Assembly: GCA_904066235.2 (NCBI GenBank)
Contig: CAJFCV020000003.1
Span: forward strand, 4,340,001-4,404,000
Length of the DNA stretch: 64,000 bases
Direction: 5' to 3'
Source of the DNA: Bursaphelenchus xylophilus
Taxonomy: Eukaryota > Nematoda > Chromadorea > Rhabditida > Aphelenchoididae
Part shown: positions 1-37,724 of the stretch, piece by piece
How positions within the stretch are numbered: position 1 is the stretch's first letter
Layout: each line of letters begins with the position of its first letter
Translations under genes and position numbers: made by a program
The notes under the pieces: model-generated
The model's database searches: none
Told to the model about the DNA's origin: nothing
Seen by the model: the letters and a program-made list of their open reading frames with translations, nothing else

Positions 1-544
1 GTCCAGATTTGGATATTGGTGGCTATATGCCTCGGCTTGGCTATTGCGACGGTTGTAAAACTAAGGAGGCTGAATAATGCAAGTTGAAGGGGTCATTTCC
101 TCTATGATTACCCGTAGATACTATTAAAACTGCATTAAAATTTGAAATGGTTCAATTTTACCGTTATTCATTTTAGGCCCAAGCAGAAGCTCATGGAATG
201 GGCGGGGAGATCGGAAAAAAACGACGAAGTGCTGAGTGGAAGTTGCTGGTAATCAGCATCGCCTCGCCGCTTCTCTGCACTATTCAACTTGTTGCCCTAG
301 CGTCATCATATTTTTATCTGAAAGGGGAAAATCTCTCAGAACTCATTATCTATTGTTTCTTTGTTACGTGTGTTGCAGAGTTATTGCAAGCACAATCTTA
401 CGCGTGAGTTGACTACAAGACTGTCAATTATTTAAATTTAGAATTCTCCAGCTGGCGATAAATCAATCGTTTTGGAGATTTGTCCGATGCCAGTCGAAGT
501 CCTCGACAATTATTGGGTCTACAAAAATCACGGACTCTTGGTAA
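1..544 (+). CDS. Probable nematode 7TM (serpentine) receptor, 3' end only
   Basis: Only the C-terminal part is in the window. Exons read as 1-78, 177-403 and 442-544 (stop TAA 542-544), all in phase. The first visible segment is a membrane helix (VQIWILVAICLGLAIATVV) followed by a basic loop with KLRRL and KKRRS. A second helix begins at WKLLVISIASPLL, a third lies around LIIYCFFVTCVAELL, and the tail contains AINQSFWRF, which resembles the end of helix 7 in nematode serpentine receptors. I read these as TM5, TM6 and TM7. Intron 79-176 needs a GC-AG donor (AAT|GCAAGT). Intron 404-441 has a good GTGAGT donor and is only 38 bases. The layout suits a chemosensory GPCR, but no diagnostic motif fixes the subfamily. 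Another multi-pass membrane protein is possible. Confidence 0.5.
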
Positions 545-815
545 TCGTTTTTTATCTGATTGTGAGAAATCAGAGAAACTCGCCTCCTTAAGCCTCATTT
601 TGTTAGTCATTTCCTCTAAAAATAAGGGTCGCAAGCATAAATATTACTGCTGGGAAAGGGACGAAAGAGTAACTCATAAATCTTGATAGAGGTTCGCAAA
701 CATACTATACATAGTTAAATTTGAATTTCATGAAACATTTTAATTGAAGTTACAAAATGAAAGAGCTGTCTAAACAAAAGACATTTTCATCTCAATATGA
801 CCATTTTTATTTTTG

Positions 816-821
816 AATAAA
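816..821 (+). terminator. Possible poly(A) signal AATAAA of the 7TM gene
   Basis: AATAAA lies about 270 bases after the receptor stop codon. It forms the right arm of a short inverted repeat (CCATTTTTATT at 801-811 and AATAAAAATGG at 816-826). No other hexamer stands closer to the stop, but the distance is long, so the assignment is tentative. Confidence 0.3.
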
Positions 822-1034
822 AATGGTATTTAAAAATAAGCCGTCTGTTCAAAGTCATTTCATTGTAAACAGTCTGCTATTTTTGTCACAAAAGCCAATT
901 ATTGCGGCCTTTCAAAGCCCATAGTTTGAAGTGACGAACACCATGTCTGCCTTTTTCTATCATCAATTTTAAACATCATTCTAATATCTTCCTTGTTTGA
1001 AACTGAACGTTTTTCGATCGGAACTTCGTTTTCC

Positions 1035-1128
1035 GTAGTTTGAAGGCACAAGAGAATAAGCGCTCGAGTCAAGTGATATTAAAGTCACAACTCTTCTTTT
1101 TGTTGACTTATGGACTCGCGTATAAAAG
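1035..1128 (+). promoter_or_regulatory. Duplicated promoter of the first NTF2-like gene
   Basis: A conserved block (GTAGTTTGAAGGCACAAGAG, from 1035) lies 86 bases upstream of a TATA box (TATAAAAG, 1121-1128). The start codon is at 1185, 64 bases after the TATA start. The downstream paralogue has the same two elements at almost the same spacing. A clear TATA box with conserved spacing suggests regulated rather than housekeeping expression; that last point is inference. Confidence 0.6.
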
Positions 1129-1184
1129 GCTGAAAATGATCGGGTTTAGCGGCATTGTTGGAAGGGGGATTGCTCGAAGTAAAC

Positions 1185-1989
1185 ATGGTCCTGTCGCGTG
1201 AAGGTAAGCCGTTTTTGAATTTGTTGCTAGTTTGCAAAACAAAATCATCAAGTTTTGTCGATATGGAATTTGCATAGGAAAAGGGTTCAAAGCGTGAAGG
1301 GAATATCTTCATGAATTTTGGACAAGTTTAGATCGGAACTTCTGAGGGTATACACAAGTATAACTAGTGTAATTTTCCAATTGCTCGTTATTTTTGCAAG
1401 CCTTGTTAATAGTATGGGAAAAAATCAATTTGTTATCCATGCAAACGGTTTTTGAAAAAAAAAATTAAAGAAATCTCTTGAAAAACGGTCCACTTCTATT
1501 TGTCATCCAGTTTCCAAAAACAACTTGATCTTCAATGTCAACAAACAACTCATTTTTTTTGCAGAAGTCGAAAAGCTCCTTGCTCCGCTAGAGAGCATGT
1601 TGGACAAGGCCTTCGATGACGGAGACTACGAAAAAGTTTCGACTGGATATTCAGAAGATGCGGCCTTCGTTCATCTTGGGAATAGTGTCGTTAGAGGCAG
1701 AAAAGGTACTTATTTTATTAGAGAGACAATAACTAGAAGCTTCAATTGTAAGCATAAAATCTCGATTTCAGCGATTGCTCAGGCCTTCTCCAAATTCAAT
1801 GGCCTGGACGCCACGACCATGACAAACGAGAAGACCCATGCGTTTGATATAAACGATGGTGAATATTTGATGAGAAAGGGACGTTATCGTTTCGCTGATG
1901 GACCATGGATGAGATACATGCAGCTTTTCCATCGGCAGGCCGATGGCTCTTATTTGATCGTCCATGATGAATTCGAATTAAAACAATAG
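1185..1989 (+). CDS. SnoaL/NTF2-like small protein, copy 1
   Basis: Three exons: 1185-1203, 1565-1705 and 1772-1989, giving 125 residues. The first exon encodes only MVLSRE plus one base and ends in a GTAAG donor. Introns are 361 and 66 bases, both in phase 1. The protein has the length and pattern of SnoaL-like / DUF4440 proteins of the NTF2 fold: an N-terminal helix (EVEKLLAPLESML), a central VHLGNSVVRGRK strand-turn, then GEYLMRKGRY and a C-terminal YLIVHDEFELK strand. Members can be enzymes or simple ligand-binding cones, and nothing here shows a substrate. There is no signal peptide, so the product is probably cytosolic. The next gene is a close tandem paralogue with identical exon phases and an equally long second exon. 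The start was chosen because the same 19-base first exon is kept in both copies. Confidence 0.8.
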
Positions 1990-2033
1990 ACAATCATTGT
2001 AATTATCACGAGAGATGTAAAATATTCCTTTGT

Positions 2034-2039
2034 AATAAA
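2034..2039 (+). terminator. Poly(A) signal of NTF2-like copy 1
   Basis: AATAAA, 45 bases after the stop codon, in AT-rich sequence. Confidence 0.6.
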
Positions 2040-2237
2040 GCTAGATGTTGAATTTGAAAAGACTTTGACAAGTAACGAAAAATTTTTAACAATTTGATGA
2101 GCAGAAATCCGATCTCTTTGAGTGAAAACTTGTGTTATCTTATCCCTGATCTCAAGTTTATTTTATCAAGGTCATAGGTTGTATTTTTGATAATTCTATT
2201 TTTGCTGATATCATTCTTCATCGCCTCTTAGACTTTT

Positions 2238-2332
2238 GTAGTTTGGAATCACAAAAGAGAAAGTTAAGTTGGATTTTAATATCATTACAAAGCTCTTTTT
2301 TGACTGCTGCAATTATAAATGGGCTATAAAAG
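2238..2332 (+). promoter_or_regulatory. Duplicated promoter of the second NTF2-like gene
   Basis: GTAGTTTGGAATCACAAAAG (from 2238) aligns with the block at 1035. The TATA box (TATAAAAG) is at 2325-2332, 87 bases after the block start, and the start codon is at 2384. The equal spacing shows that the duplication unit included the promoter, or that selection has held it. Confidence 0.6.
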
Positions 2333-2383
2333 CCAACTCAAATCGGCTATTTATCCATTATACCGGGAGCGAACTTTGCGGAT

Positions 2384-3093
2384 ATGGTCCTGTCAAGAGA
2401 AGGTGAGTCTATTGTTACAAAGGTTGCGATTTATTGCTCTTTGATCAGCTATATGTCAGACTTGTTTTGTGGAAGTACATTGATTCCGTGGGTGGCGCCG
2501 TAGCTGTGATATTCAAATTTAATCTCGAATTTTGCATGGAAAATGAGGACTGACAGCAAAGTATGCAGATTACCATCTTTTTGATTGCAAAAATCGCCAA
2601 AAGGATCCCAGATTTAGGTGAAAATTGCTTATATACCATCAAAATCCCGTATTTTAATTTGCGATATGTTGTCCACAATCTGACCTCAAATTTCAGAAAT
2701 TGAGAAGCGTGTGGCTCCAGTTGAAAAACTGATGGAAGACGCCACCGAAAAGCGAGAATACGACAGAATCGCCACGGCATATTCCGAGAACGCCGTGCTG
2801 ATTCATCTTGGGGTCAGTGTCGCTAAAGGGAGAAAAGGTAATCATAGCCAAGCCAATATTGTGCTATGTCATTTCCAGAGATCGCCAAAGCCTTTGAAGC
2901 TTTTGGAGGCCTCGATTTGACTCAAGTCAAGACCGATAAAGAGTTTGCGTTTGATGTGAACGATGGAGAATATCTGATGAGAAAGGGCAAATTTAGCATC
3001 GCTGGAGGTCCATGGTTCAAATTTATGCAGCTATTTGAGAGGCAGCCCGATGGGTCTTATCTCGTTATCCATGATGAATTCGAGTTCCAGTAA
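2384..3093 (+). CDS. SnoaL/NTF2-like small protein, copy 2
   Basis: Three exons: 2384-2402, 2697-2837 and 2879-3093, giving 124 residues. Intron phases match copy 1, and intron 2 is only 41 bases. The first exon again reads MVLSRE. Shared blocks with copy 1 are HLGVSVAKGRK, DVNDGEYLMRKG, GGPW, FMQLFERQPDGSYL and IHDEFEFQ. The central part (EAFGGLDLTQVKTDKEFAFD) has diverged, as expected for paralogues specialising after a tandem duplication. Function beyond the NTF2-like cone fold cannot be stated. The frame from 2866 that starts inside intron 2 is not a separate gene; it is the third exon read through its acceptor. Confidence 0.8.
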
Positions 3094-3194
3094 ATAAACT
3101 GAAATTGAAACGATATACGATCTTCTCAATAATATGTACTTTAATTTTTAAAGTTTGGCACTTACGCAGTTGTTATAAAAACCTCTATTTTATT

Positions 3195-3200
3195 AATAAA
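3195..3200 (+). terminator. Poly(A) signal of NTF2-like copy 2
   Basis: AATAAA, 101 bases after the stop codon. Confidence 0.55.
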
Positions 3201-5765
3201 GTTTCCGTTTTACAAACATAAATTCCTGTAAAAATACGAAGCCATGAGATGAGCACAACATATCCAATGAAAAAAAATTCAATCAACAACAATACTTGTC
3301 CCTAGGGGTCCCAATTAAAAGCTGATATTTGCAATTCTGTGCATTTCGATAAATATTTTCCCCTTTTTTATCGTGGGTGTTTACTCTTTGCATAAAATAC
3401 GCACGTTGTTTTGAGAGTGTAATTCGATAACTGGGGGAGTTCCTTGGCCCGCCATTACTCCAATTTTTGTTCTTTTTTTGTGCCCTAATTGAACCATAAA
3501 TTAAAGTTGATCATAATTTTTATTGGGCTTTACTGTTTGCCACTTTTTTCCAGTAAACAAGTGTTTCTTGAGCATTTTTCCCTTAATTTTTTTTATGACG
3601 ACATGACTTTTTCTTTACTCTCTAAAATAATATATCATTTGTCATGCCGGAGGGCATAAAAAAGTCTGATGCAACAGGTGTTGCCAGCGGGTTTTTAAAA
3701 ATCCAGTCTCTATTTATCATTTTTACGTCTCCCGAGAACATTGAGGACTTCTTTGCTATATTTTCTTTGCTCCCAATTTCTTGAATTTCACTTAATTCCT
3801 ATTTTCAAGCCATTTCCAGGGACGGTTTAAAGTTTCAAGACTACAAATTGTAAGGGAAAGATGGGCTTAGCCGGGGGATTAAAGGTCAGATTTATTTATT
3901 GTAGAGGGTACTGGAAGTATAACGGAGAGATTTTAAAAACATATAGCGTGAATTAGTACAGTCAAAAATCGGGACAATAGGACCAAAATTTAGTTGTTGT
4001 AGAAGGGTTGTTATGCGGAGCTTCACTTTAATGTTGACCCTTGGGCCCTACACAACGTTTCGACACAGATTTTTTATTTTTACACTTTGAGTGCAGATAA
4101 GTCGAAAAAGTGCAAAAACGGCTATTTGCACTGTAGCTCTGCAAATAGAGAAAAAACACAAATAAAATCACATATTCCGACATTCTCGAAGTGGTTAGGA
4201 AGCGCATTTTTTTGTGTTTGAAGCGGGATTTTTCATTTTTACCATGTTTTCTCGGGTATTTATAATACAAAGTGCATAATAAAATGTTTTATATGGTCAA
4301 TTGCAACTCTCAGAGTATAAAATAGTTTTTTTTTTAAATTTGGCAATACCTGTGCCGCATATGCAAACATAGCTGAAGCTTTGCAGACCTGTTTGGAATG
4401 TCAGGTCAAGTATGGAAAGCATTCGTCAGATCTGGCAATTTCGGACTTGGAAAGCAAGAAATCGCAACAATTTAGTCTACCTTCACGTCCATTGTACCTC
4501 CAAACGACAAGGGAAAAGGGTTGTATACTGACGATTGGTTAATGCGAAAGTAATGGGAACAAAATTTAATTGGTCTGCAGAAAATATTAATAGAATAACA
4601 ATGTCTGGGGTTTTTTTTAAATATTCAATGGGTATTGATAACATCCTTTTTTGTAGCTAAATTTAAGAAAAGGGCAGTTCAGATGTGAAAACGATTTCAT
4701 AACATTACATTTTAACCTCATTTCCGACCATCAAAACTGGCAGCATCTATTTTTAAGCACCTTATTAGTACTGTCTTGCCTCGAAATTGTTTTCCCACTG
4801 GGTTTGTTTATGGTATGGCCTTTACTTTCTCTTCGTTTCCCTCAAAAATAAATCGTTTTAATGGGAAAATTTGAATTTTCCTTTAATGGCTGTACAAACA
4901 GATTCGTCTGTCCGAAGATCGGAATCGATTCGTATCCGCCTTGTACATAATATTTTTATTTTTACACTTGCACTTTTACAGCTTTGGCATCGAAGAGGGA
5001 AATGTTTTGAACTTTTCAATCTGCCCTCAGGCCGTAACACGCTTGACTGTATAGTTGGCATTCAAAAATTTTTAAAAAAATAACGACGAATGCCTCGGAA
5101 TTTGTTTTTTGCGCTAAATAAATAGAAACCAACAAAGAATCGGGCTTATTTTCGTATTTTGATACCATTTTTATTATTTTTCCCCACTCTTGTTCAATTT
5201 TTGGGCAACACACAAAACGTCCTAATCTATTTTAGAACAATTTTTTCGAGAAAAAAATCAATTTCCCGACCCACAAGTCCTTTGAATATTCAGTGAGAAA
5301 CGTCTCTTATTCCGCGAACATGTCGTAATAACTTATTTGATATAATTTTTGGACTGAAAAATTGAATTTCCTTTCAAGGGATTTTAGTTTCCGTCCGGGA
5401 CCCTCCCAGTTTTCCGACTTCTGGAAACTCCGACTTGCGTACGTTTATTTCCAATTTGTGATGCGTAAACCAGGGTGTAATTACGGGCCTATTTTTAATT
5501 CACGAATAATTTCATCATCTCACAAACAAGGTTCTCTGAATTTTAAACTAAACTTGTTTGACTAGGTAGATTGCAACGCATCTCTATGTAATCCCCACCA
5601 TTCGAAACTCTTACTGTAACATGCCTTTGGATTTGTGATTGAATTTAAATTAATTTTTTCTTACAATTTTTTGTTAGTTCCTTCGTAAATTTGCGACTCT
5701 CGCGAACGCCTCCAATTCCCTGAGGGGATGGCCTGAATCTGGACTGATAAGCAAATTTTCTCACG
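3201..5765. other. AT-rich intergenic DNA, no gene seen
   Basis: Short open frames on both strands here are low-complexity or lack splice context. I see no repeat array, RNA gene or coding-like island until the first long-isoform exon of the adenylyl cyclase gene. Part of this stretch should be that gene's promoter, but no TATA box or other element stands out. Confidence 0.5.
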
Positions 5766-32963
<27,198 letters not shown>

Positions 32964-33277
32964 ATTAATTTATTTGTCTACGCTTTTCTAAAACACAAAT
33001 TGGTCTGAAGAAAACGGGAATTCTTTCGTAATTACTAATCATTGCCTTCTAATCATTTGCCAAAACAAAATGGATACGTAATAACATATGCAAATCGGTG
33101 TACTTCCGCTCGGTGCAAACAAAAAACTAAAACTTGTGTGTATTGTTGTTAATTGATCTGAATTATATAGAGTTTACAATTGTTGAATCGGTGATTTAGC
33201 TAGTAGTTTCCTTGGATATTGTACAGTCTTTCTATTGCAAGTTATATTTATGTTTACATCACAATTAGGTCCATAAT

Positions 33278-33283
33278 AATAAA
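33278..33283 (+). terminator. Poly(A) signal of the adenylyl cyclase gene
   Basis: AATAAA about 315 bases after the cyclase stop codon (32961-32963), in AT-rich 3' UTR-like sequence. Transcription from the left would end before the opposing SL RNA gene. Confidence 0.5.
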
Positions 33284-33419
33284 TGATGCCTCAGAAAGAT
33301 ATTAGGAGCGTTTTTCCATGAAAATTAAGAAAAAAATTAGTTAAAAGCTCCATAACAGTTAATGAGAACAACCATAACGCATTTGAAAACACCTACAATG
33401 CACAACTTCCTCCACCTTA

Positions 33420-33523
33420 TGTGCCTCGCAGTCCCCCGCAAAGCGTTCCAAAATTTCTCTTTATCAGCCACAGAAAGATCCGAGCCGAAACATGAGCTAA
33501 CCTCAAACTTGGGTTAATAAACC
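33420..33523 (-). ncRNA. Spliced leader (SL) RNA gene with a variant SL1-like leader
   Basis: Read on the minus strand from 33523, the RNA begins GGTTTATTAACCCAAG and continues TTTGAG to 33502, immediately followed by a GT donor (33501-33500). This is 22 bases, like nematode SL1, and differs from the canonical leader only where ATTA is replaced by TTAA. About 45 bases further on is AAATTTTGGAACG, an Sm-binding site as in known SL RNAs. It is followed by a 3' stem-loop that I can pair: GCTTTGCG with TGCGAGGC around a short G-rich loop. Total length is close to 100 bases, the usual SL RNA size. The RNA donates its leader to pre-mRNAs by trans-splicing in the nucleus. It lies alone between convergent genes, not in a 5S rRNA cluster. 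I could not identify the snRNA-type promoter element. Confidence 0.85.
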
Positions 33524-33861
33524 GAAGTTCTCGCCTTCTCCCCGCAAGCTCTACACATACGCCTTGTCTTTTAAAATGGGTAACCGCGAGCCTTTGGAGG
33601 CAATTGACTTTTCTAACCGTCTCTTTTTTGCGCTTCTTTCGACCATGTCCCTTTTCTCTCTATCGTTTCTTTTTCCCAACAATCTTTTCTTTTGAATGAA
33701 AGCGGTTCAGACCGCGAATTATTGAGGTCGGAGAGTGAAACTTGAGGTCACAAAAGTTGATGAAACTTCTGAATAAGGTAACAAAGTTACTAGGTATATT
33801 ACCCATCTAACAAGGTGTGCAACATAACAACTAACCAGTCTCCAAAACATTATAAAAATCC

Positions 33862-33867
33862 TTTATT
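33862..33867 (-). terminator. Poly(A) signal of the zyg-12-like gene
   Basis: TTTATT on the + strand (AATAAA on the minus strand), about 130 bases beyond the stop codon. Confidence 0.5.
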
Positions 33868-33995
33868 ACTCACTTTCTGAGAATCTAGTTACGATGGGAA
33901 TAGAAATAAACGTAATACCGTAATGTACAAAACAAAAATCAGACCCGCGTATCTACAACATACTACAAAATAAAACGAAACTCCTAATAAGAACA

Positions 33996-36134
33996 TCAAA
34001 ACTCTTCAATCGGTCGTTTCATTAGCTGAGTGAAGAGGCACACATCTGGATATAACCTGCAGATCCTTCCATTCAATCGGACTTCTCCAAATAAGGTAAA
34101 AGGTTCATTGTTATACGAACACCATCCATATCTGACTATGGCGAAGATGGAGATAAGGAAGAGGAATGAGAACAGCCAGACAAACAGACTGGAGATGAAA
34201 TTGGAAATTCTTTGGAGGATCTTGGGATCGGATGTTGGCCTGGGCGATGTTGCACTTGGTCTGGCTGGACCAGATGTTCTAAAATTAAAAATCATAACAC
34301 TGCAATAGTAAAATCTCAGAGCAAAATGACCTTATCATCAATTGTCAACATCCCATCACAAACATAATCTACCTTCCGTCAAAAATCAATTTTTAAATAA
34401 TTCTTTGACCAACTGCTCCTAAAGTTTTAATAAAAAGTGTATAAAATACACACCTTTGAACTACAATATCCTCTTCACTTCCCATAGTCTCTACCAATTG
34501 ACTTTGAAGTCGGCTTCTTTCTGTTGATTCTCTCATTTCTTGAATTTCCTTCTCCATCTTCTCCTTGGTATTATTCAAATCATTGGTCAAAACGACCTCA
34601 CTTCTCTCCAATTCCTCCGTCTTTTCGCGTAATCTCTCATTCTCCTCCTTTAGTGTGTCGTTCTGTTCTCTAATTTGTTCAAATCTCTCCTGTAATTGTT
34701 CATTTTCTTTTGTTTTTTGAGCCAAAAGTCTCTGGATTCCTTCAATTTCTTCCCGCTGATCTTCTAAAAGCTTCACTTTCATCTCTAGAATTGCATTTCT
34801 CTCTGTGAGATTATCATTTCGAGTCCTCAAATCTGTCATAATTGCTTGATCCGGGCTGCCAGTTCTCGCTTTTTCTTGGTCGTTTTTCAATTTGGCCAAT
34901 TCTCGTTCCGTCTGTTCTCTAATTTCTTCATAACTTTTGGTGTCTCGTTCGTACGAATCGCGGAGTGAGGACAGCTCAGCTTCTAAGTCGGTCTGCAAGG
35001 CGAAAAATCATTTATATCCAAGACATTCTCCAATAATGTCAAGATATTTACCTACCAACTGAACATCCCGTTCATCCAATAACTGTTCCAGCTCTTGAAT
35101 CTTCTCTTCCAACGAGCGTATCATGTCTTCTTTGGCGTGCACACAATCCGACATAAACTTCTCATCCAAAGAACGACGTTCTAGACTCTTTTCTTTCTCT
35201 TCGATCAGATTATTTAGCTGATTTTGGGACCGTTTCAGATCATCGGCCAATAAGATCTCATTGTTCCTCAATTTAGTTAACTAAAAACTCAGACAATCGT
35301 AATCCAAGACTCACCTCATTCATGACGACATTCAATTGGTTGTTTAGGTCGTTATTTCTGTCCTTTAGCGCGCAAACCTGAAAATAAGAGGTCAAGTATA
35401 ATATAAAGTCATATGGCTAAAACGAGCCGTCATGGAAACGAAAGTCAAATTAAAGGATAAACATACGTCTTCTTCAGGTTCAGTCTCTCCTGTCAAGAAT
35501 TCATCGAGATTTGCTTCCATCCGGCGAATTCTTCGGCGTAGTGTTCTGCCTTTACTTTCCAGTAAGTCTACAAAATTCTTTGATGCTAAAAAGACAAATA
35601 GTAATGAAATGTCAACTTGCTGAGATCTTCCTGCGAAACGGAGATAAACGAAATTATAAACATCAAATTGAGGAGGGCTGATTCATCTTTGTTACCTAAA
35701 ATAATATAAAAACAAAATCGAAGTAGCTTACAGAGATCAGATACTCTCGGAAACAATGTAATCTTTTGAGTGGGATCTTTCTTGTAGATTGCAGTGAAAT
35801 AATAGGATACCTGTTTTTGAATTAAATGCAGACGTCCGGCAGTTGATCCAAACTCGTCAATCTCACAATCATGCACTTCTTCTACAAACGACATCGTAAA
35901 CACCTTTTCGCATCTGAAAAGACTGTGTTCAACCGCCTAGGTTGAAAGAAAAGTAGTAATCAGGTAAGAACTTACAAAGAATAAAGTAGTTCTGCGACTA
36001 ATTTGCCGTCCACAATGCTTTCCGGATTGAATTCATCGTTCCCTGGGTGGGTTTTGGAAGCCTGAATATGTGGAGACAGACAGGAAAATACTTACCCATT
36101 CACACAAGAACTGGAAGGCTTCATTTCGGGACAT
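33996..36134 (-). CDS. zyg-12: ZYG-12-like Hook-domain protein with C-terminal membrane anchor
   Basis: Nine in-phase exons on the minus strand: 36134-36096, 36061-35976, 35913-35732, 35695-35621, 35585-35467, 35377-35315, 35280-35056, 34992-34454 and 34278-33996, giving 536 residues. Residues 1 to about 150 look like a Hook domain (MSRNEAFQFLCEW, DGKLVAELLYSL, AGRLHLIQKQVSYYF). About 155-440 is coiled coil (heptads such as QLNNLIEEKEKSLERRSLDE). A membrane helix lies near 471-491 (LFVWLFSFLFLISIFAIV), followed by a luminal tail of about 45 residues. Hook head, coiled coil, TM and short tail is the plan of C. elegans ZYG-12, the outer-nuclear-membrane protein that binds dynein and ties centrosomes to the nucleus through a SUN partner. 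The tail ends RPIEEF, not the proline-rich end of many KASH peptides. The intron between 35621 and 35585 needs a GC donor (A|GCAAGT). The gene lies 305 bases downstream of another same-strand gene. Confidence 0.85.
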
Positions 36135-36438
36135 TATCCAATAGATTCCGCAGCCGGTCCTTTTCTCGATGTTCGCGAAAGAAGACGGAATTTCGATCGG
36201 CGAAACCTTCTCTCTCCTTTTTTTGAAAGTCGAAAAGCGCGCGCTGAAAACGCAAAAAAAAGATAAAACAATCTGTTGAGGCTCGTTCGTTCTATCCTGC
36301 TTGGCTAGTCTCCACTTTCATTACGATTTCCAACAACAATGTAACAAAATATTCGAATAGTAACCATCTCGGTTGCAAATAAACTCAAAATTACTTTGCC
36401 AAAAAATTTATGTTAGTATAATTGAATAAATGAGATTA

Positions 36439-37185
36439 TTAACGGGGAAATGCAATTGGACGTGCTTTACGACGCGCCGCTTCTTCCATTCGCATTCGAC
36501 GCAGATGAGTGATGCCAACCGGTTTGATCATCTTATTCAACAGACACCTCGGATGGCTCTCATCTACTACAAACTCGGAGGCCTCCTCTGATGGATTGGG
36601 TCCAAAAACAATCGAATACGGATCCTCTTGGCTTTCCGGGTACGTCGTATGGAAGAATGCAACCTCACGACGATTGGAAAAGGGCTCGTTTGTCTCCGGC
36701 TGAAGTAATAACAAGATGATTATCTAAAAACGAACGTACCTTCTTCTCGGGCCATTGGGTAAAGTCCCCTAAGTCCGGGATTTCGAATACCGCCTCCACT
36801 CCTTGATTTTCCACCAACAAAACATCAATATCTTCATCGTTCATGTCTTGATCTACCCCTTGACAAACCTCGAGGAGAGATGAGAAAGAAAAAGGCAGGT
36901 CGGCAGTGGTAAGTCTCTTCTTTTCCACAGGTTGATTTTGATAAGTACGTGCTACATTAGCTTTTTGGGCGTTTGCAGAACTTGGCGATCCATGGGAAGG
37001 TTCTGGCTCCTGCTGTTGTGGAGGAAGAGGACTAGGTGTCACTGAAATCAGATCAAGGACGTTCGACTTGTATGAATAAAACACTTACAAGAACCACTAT
37101 TTGCTTCGTCATCTGTCGGCTTCTTAGCTCGTTTCGTCCTCAGTTTTTGTTGTTCTTCAAGATAAAGTTTATATGAATCCCACAT
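36439..37185 (-). CDS. Conserved-looking 219-residue protein, function unknown
   Basis: Three minus-strand exons join in phase: 37185-37089, 37041-36740 and 36699-36439. The start reads MWDSYKLYLEEQQKLRTKR, a basic helix. Next come a proline/serine/glutamine-rich segment (PSPLPPQQQEPEPSH), an acidic segment (MNDEDIDVLLVENQGVEA), EIPDLGDFTQWPEKK, then FHTTYPESQEDPYSIVFGPN, and a basic C-terminus (RRMRMEEAARRKARP). There are no membrane helices or cysteine motifs. The charge layout suggests a nuclear or scaffold protein, but I recognise no family. It precedes the zyg-12-like gene on the same strand with a 305-base gap, so the two may be an operon. Its start codon faces the Mesh-like gene 540 bases away. 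Confidence 0.75.
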
Positions 37186-37724
37186 TCTCCTCGTTGAAGA
37201 TGAAATAAAAATAAGACAGAATTATGTACAGAAAAAGGTCAAAACGTTCCTTTTCAATATCCGACCGGTCAGCCGAAACAATTCGACAAAAAGCCGTCGT
37301 CCAGAAAATCAGTCAACGCGACGAAAATTTGTGTTTTTGTCCGAAAAAGATTTTGGTTGACTCTTGTGGAGAGTGTTGCAGTAGGAAGTAATTCTTGGTC
37401 TCATTGTCGCGATCTAATTTCACATTATTTTCTTTGATCACCATTTAGCTAAATGCATTTGATCATGGTGAACACTTATTTTACATAATATTTTGATTTT
37501 ACTGTCGAATCCGTTCCTTGACGTATGGCTAACTACCTGCGGCGGAGCGCCTTTCTTATGGCCTCGTTCTGAAATCGGCCCTTCGTTTCGTTGGGTTATG
37601 GCCACGCGCGTTTTTATGCTAATTTCTGACGCGCCGTTGCCATGGAGTCAGCGCGTGCGTTGCCGCTGGGCCACAATGGCAAGGTACTTTCTATTACTTG
37701 CGTTCTATTCCCTTCGGCCTGAGA
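37186..37724. promoter_or_regulatory. Shared divergent promoter region
   Basis: Lies between the start codons of two head-to-head genes. The part nearest the Mesh-like gene is GC-rich (CTGCGGCGGAGCG, CACGCGCGT, GACGCGCCGTTGCC near 37530-37650). It contains upstream ATGs at 37642 and 37676 that open short frames not in phase with the main start at 37725. If transcription begins before them, they would form upstream ORFs; trans-splicing nearer the start would remove them. No TATA box is evident. Confidence 0.45.

Noticed and set aside
2445..2780. 111-codon minus frame
   Set aside because: Antisense to the NTF2-like copy 2 intron and exon 2; no motif.
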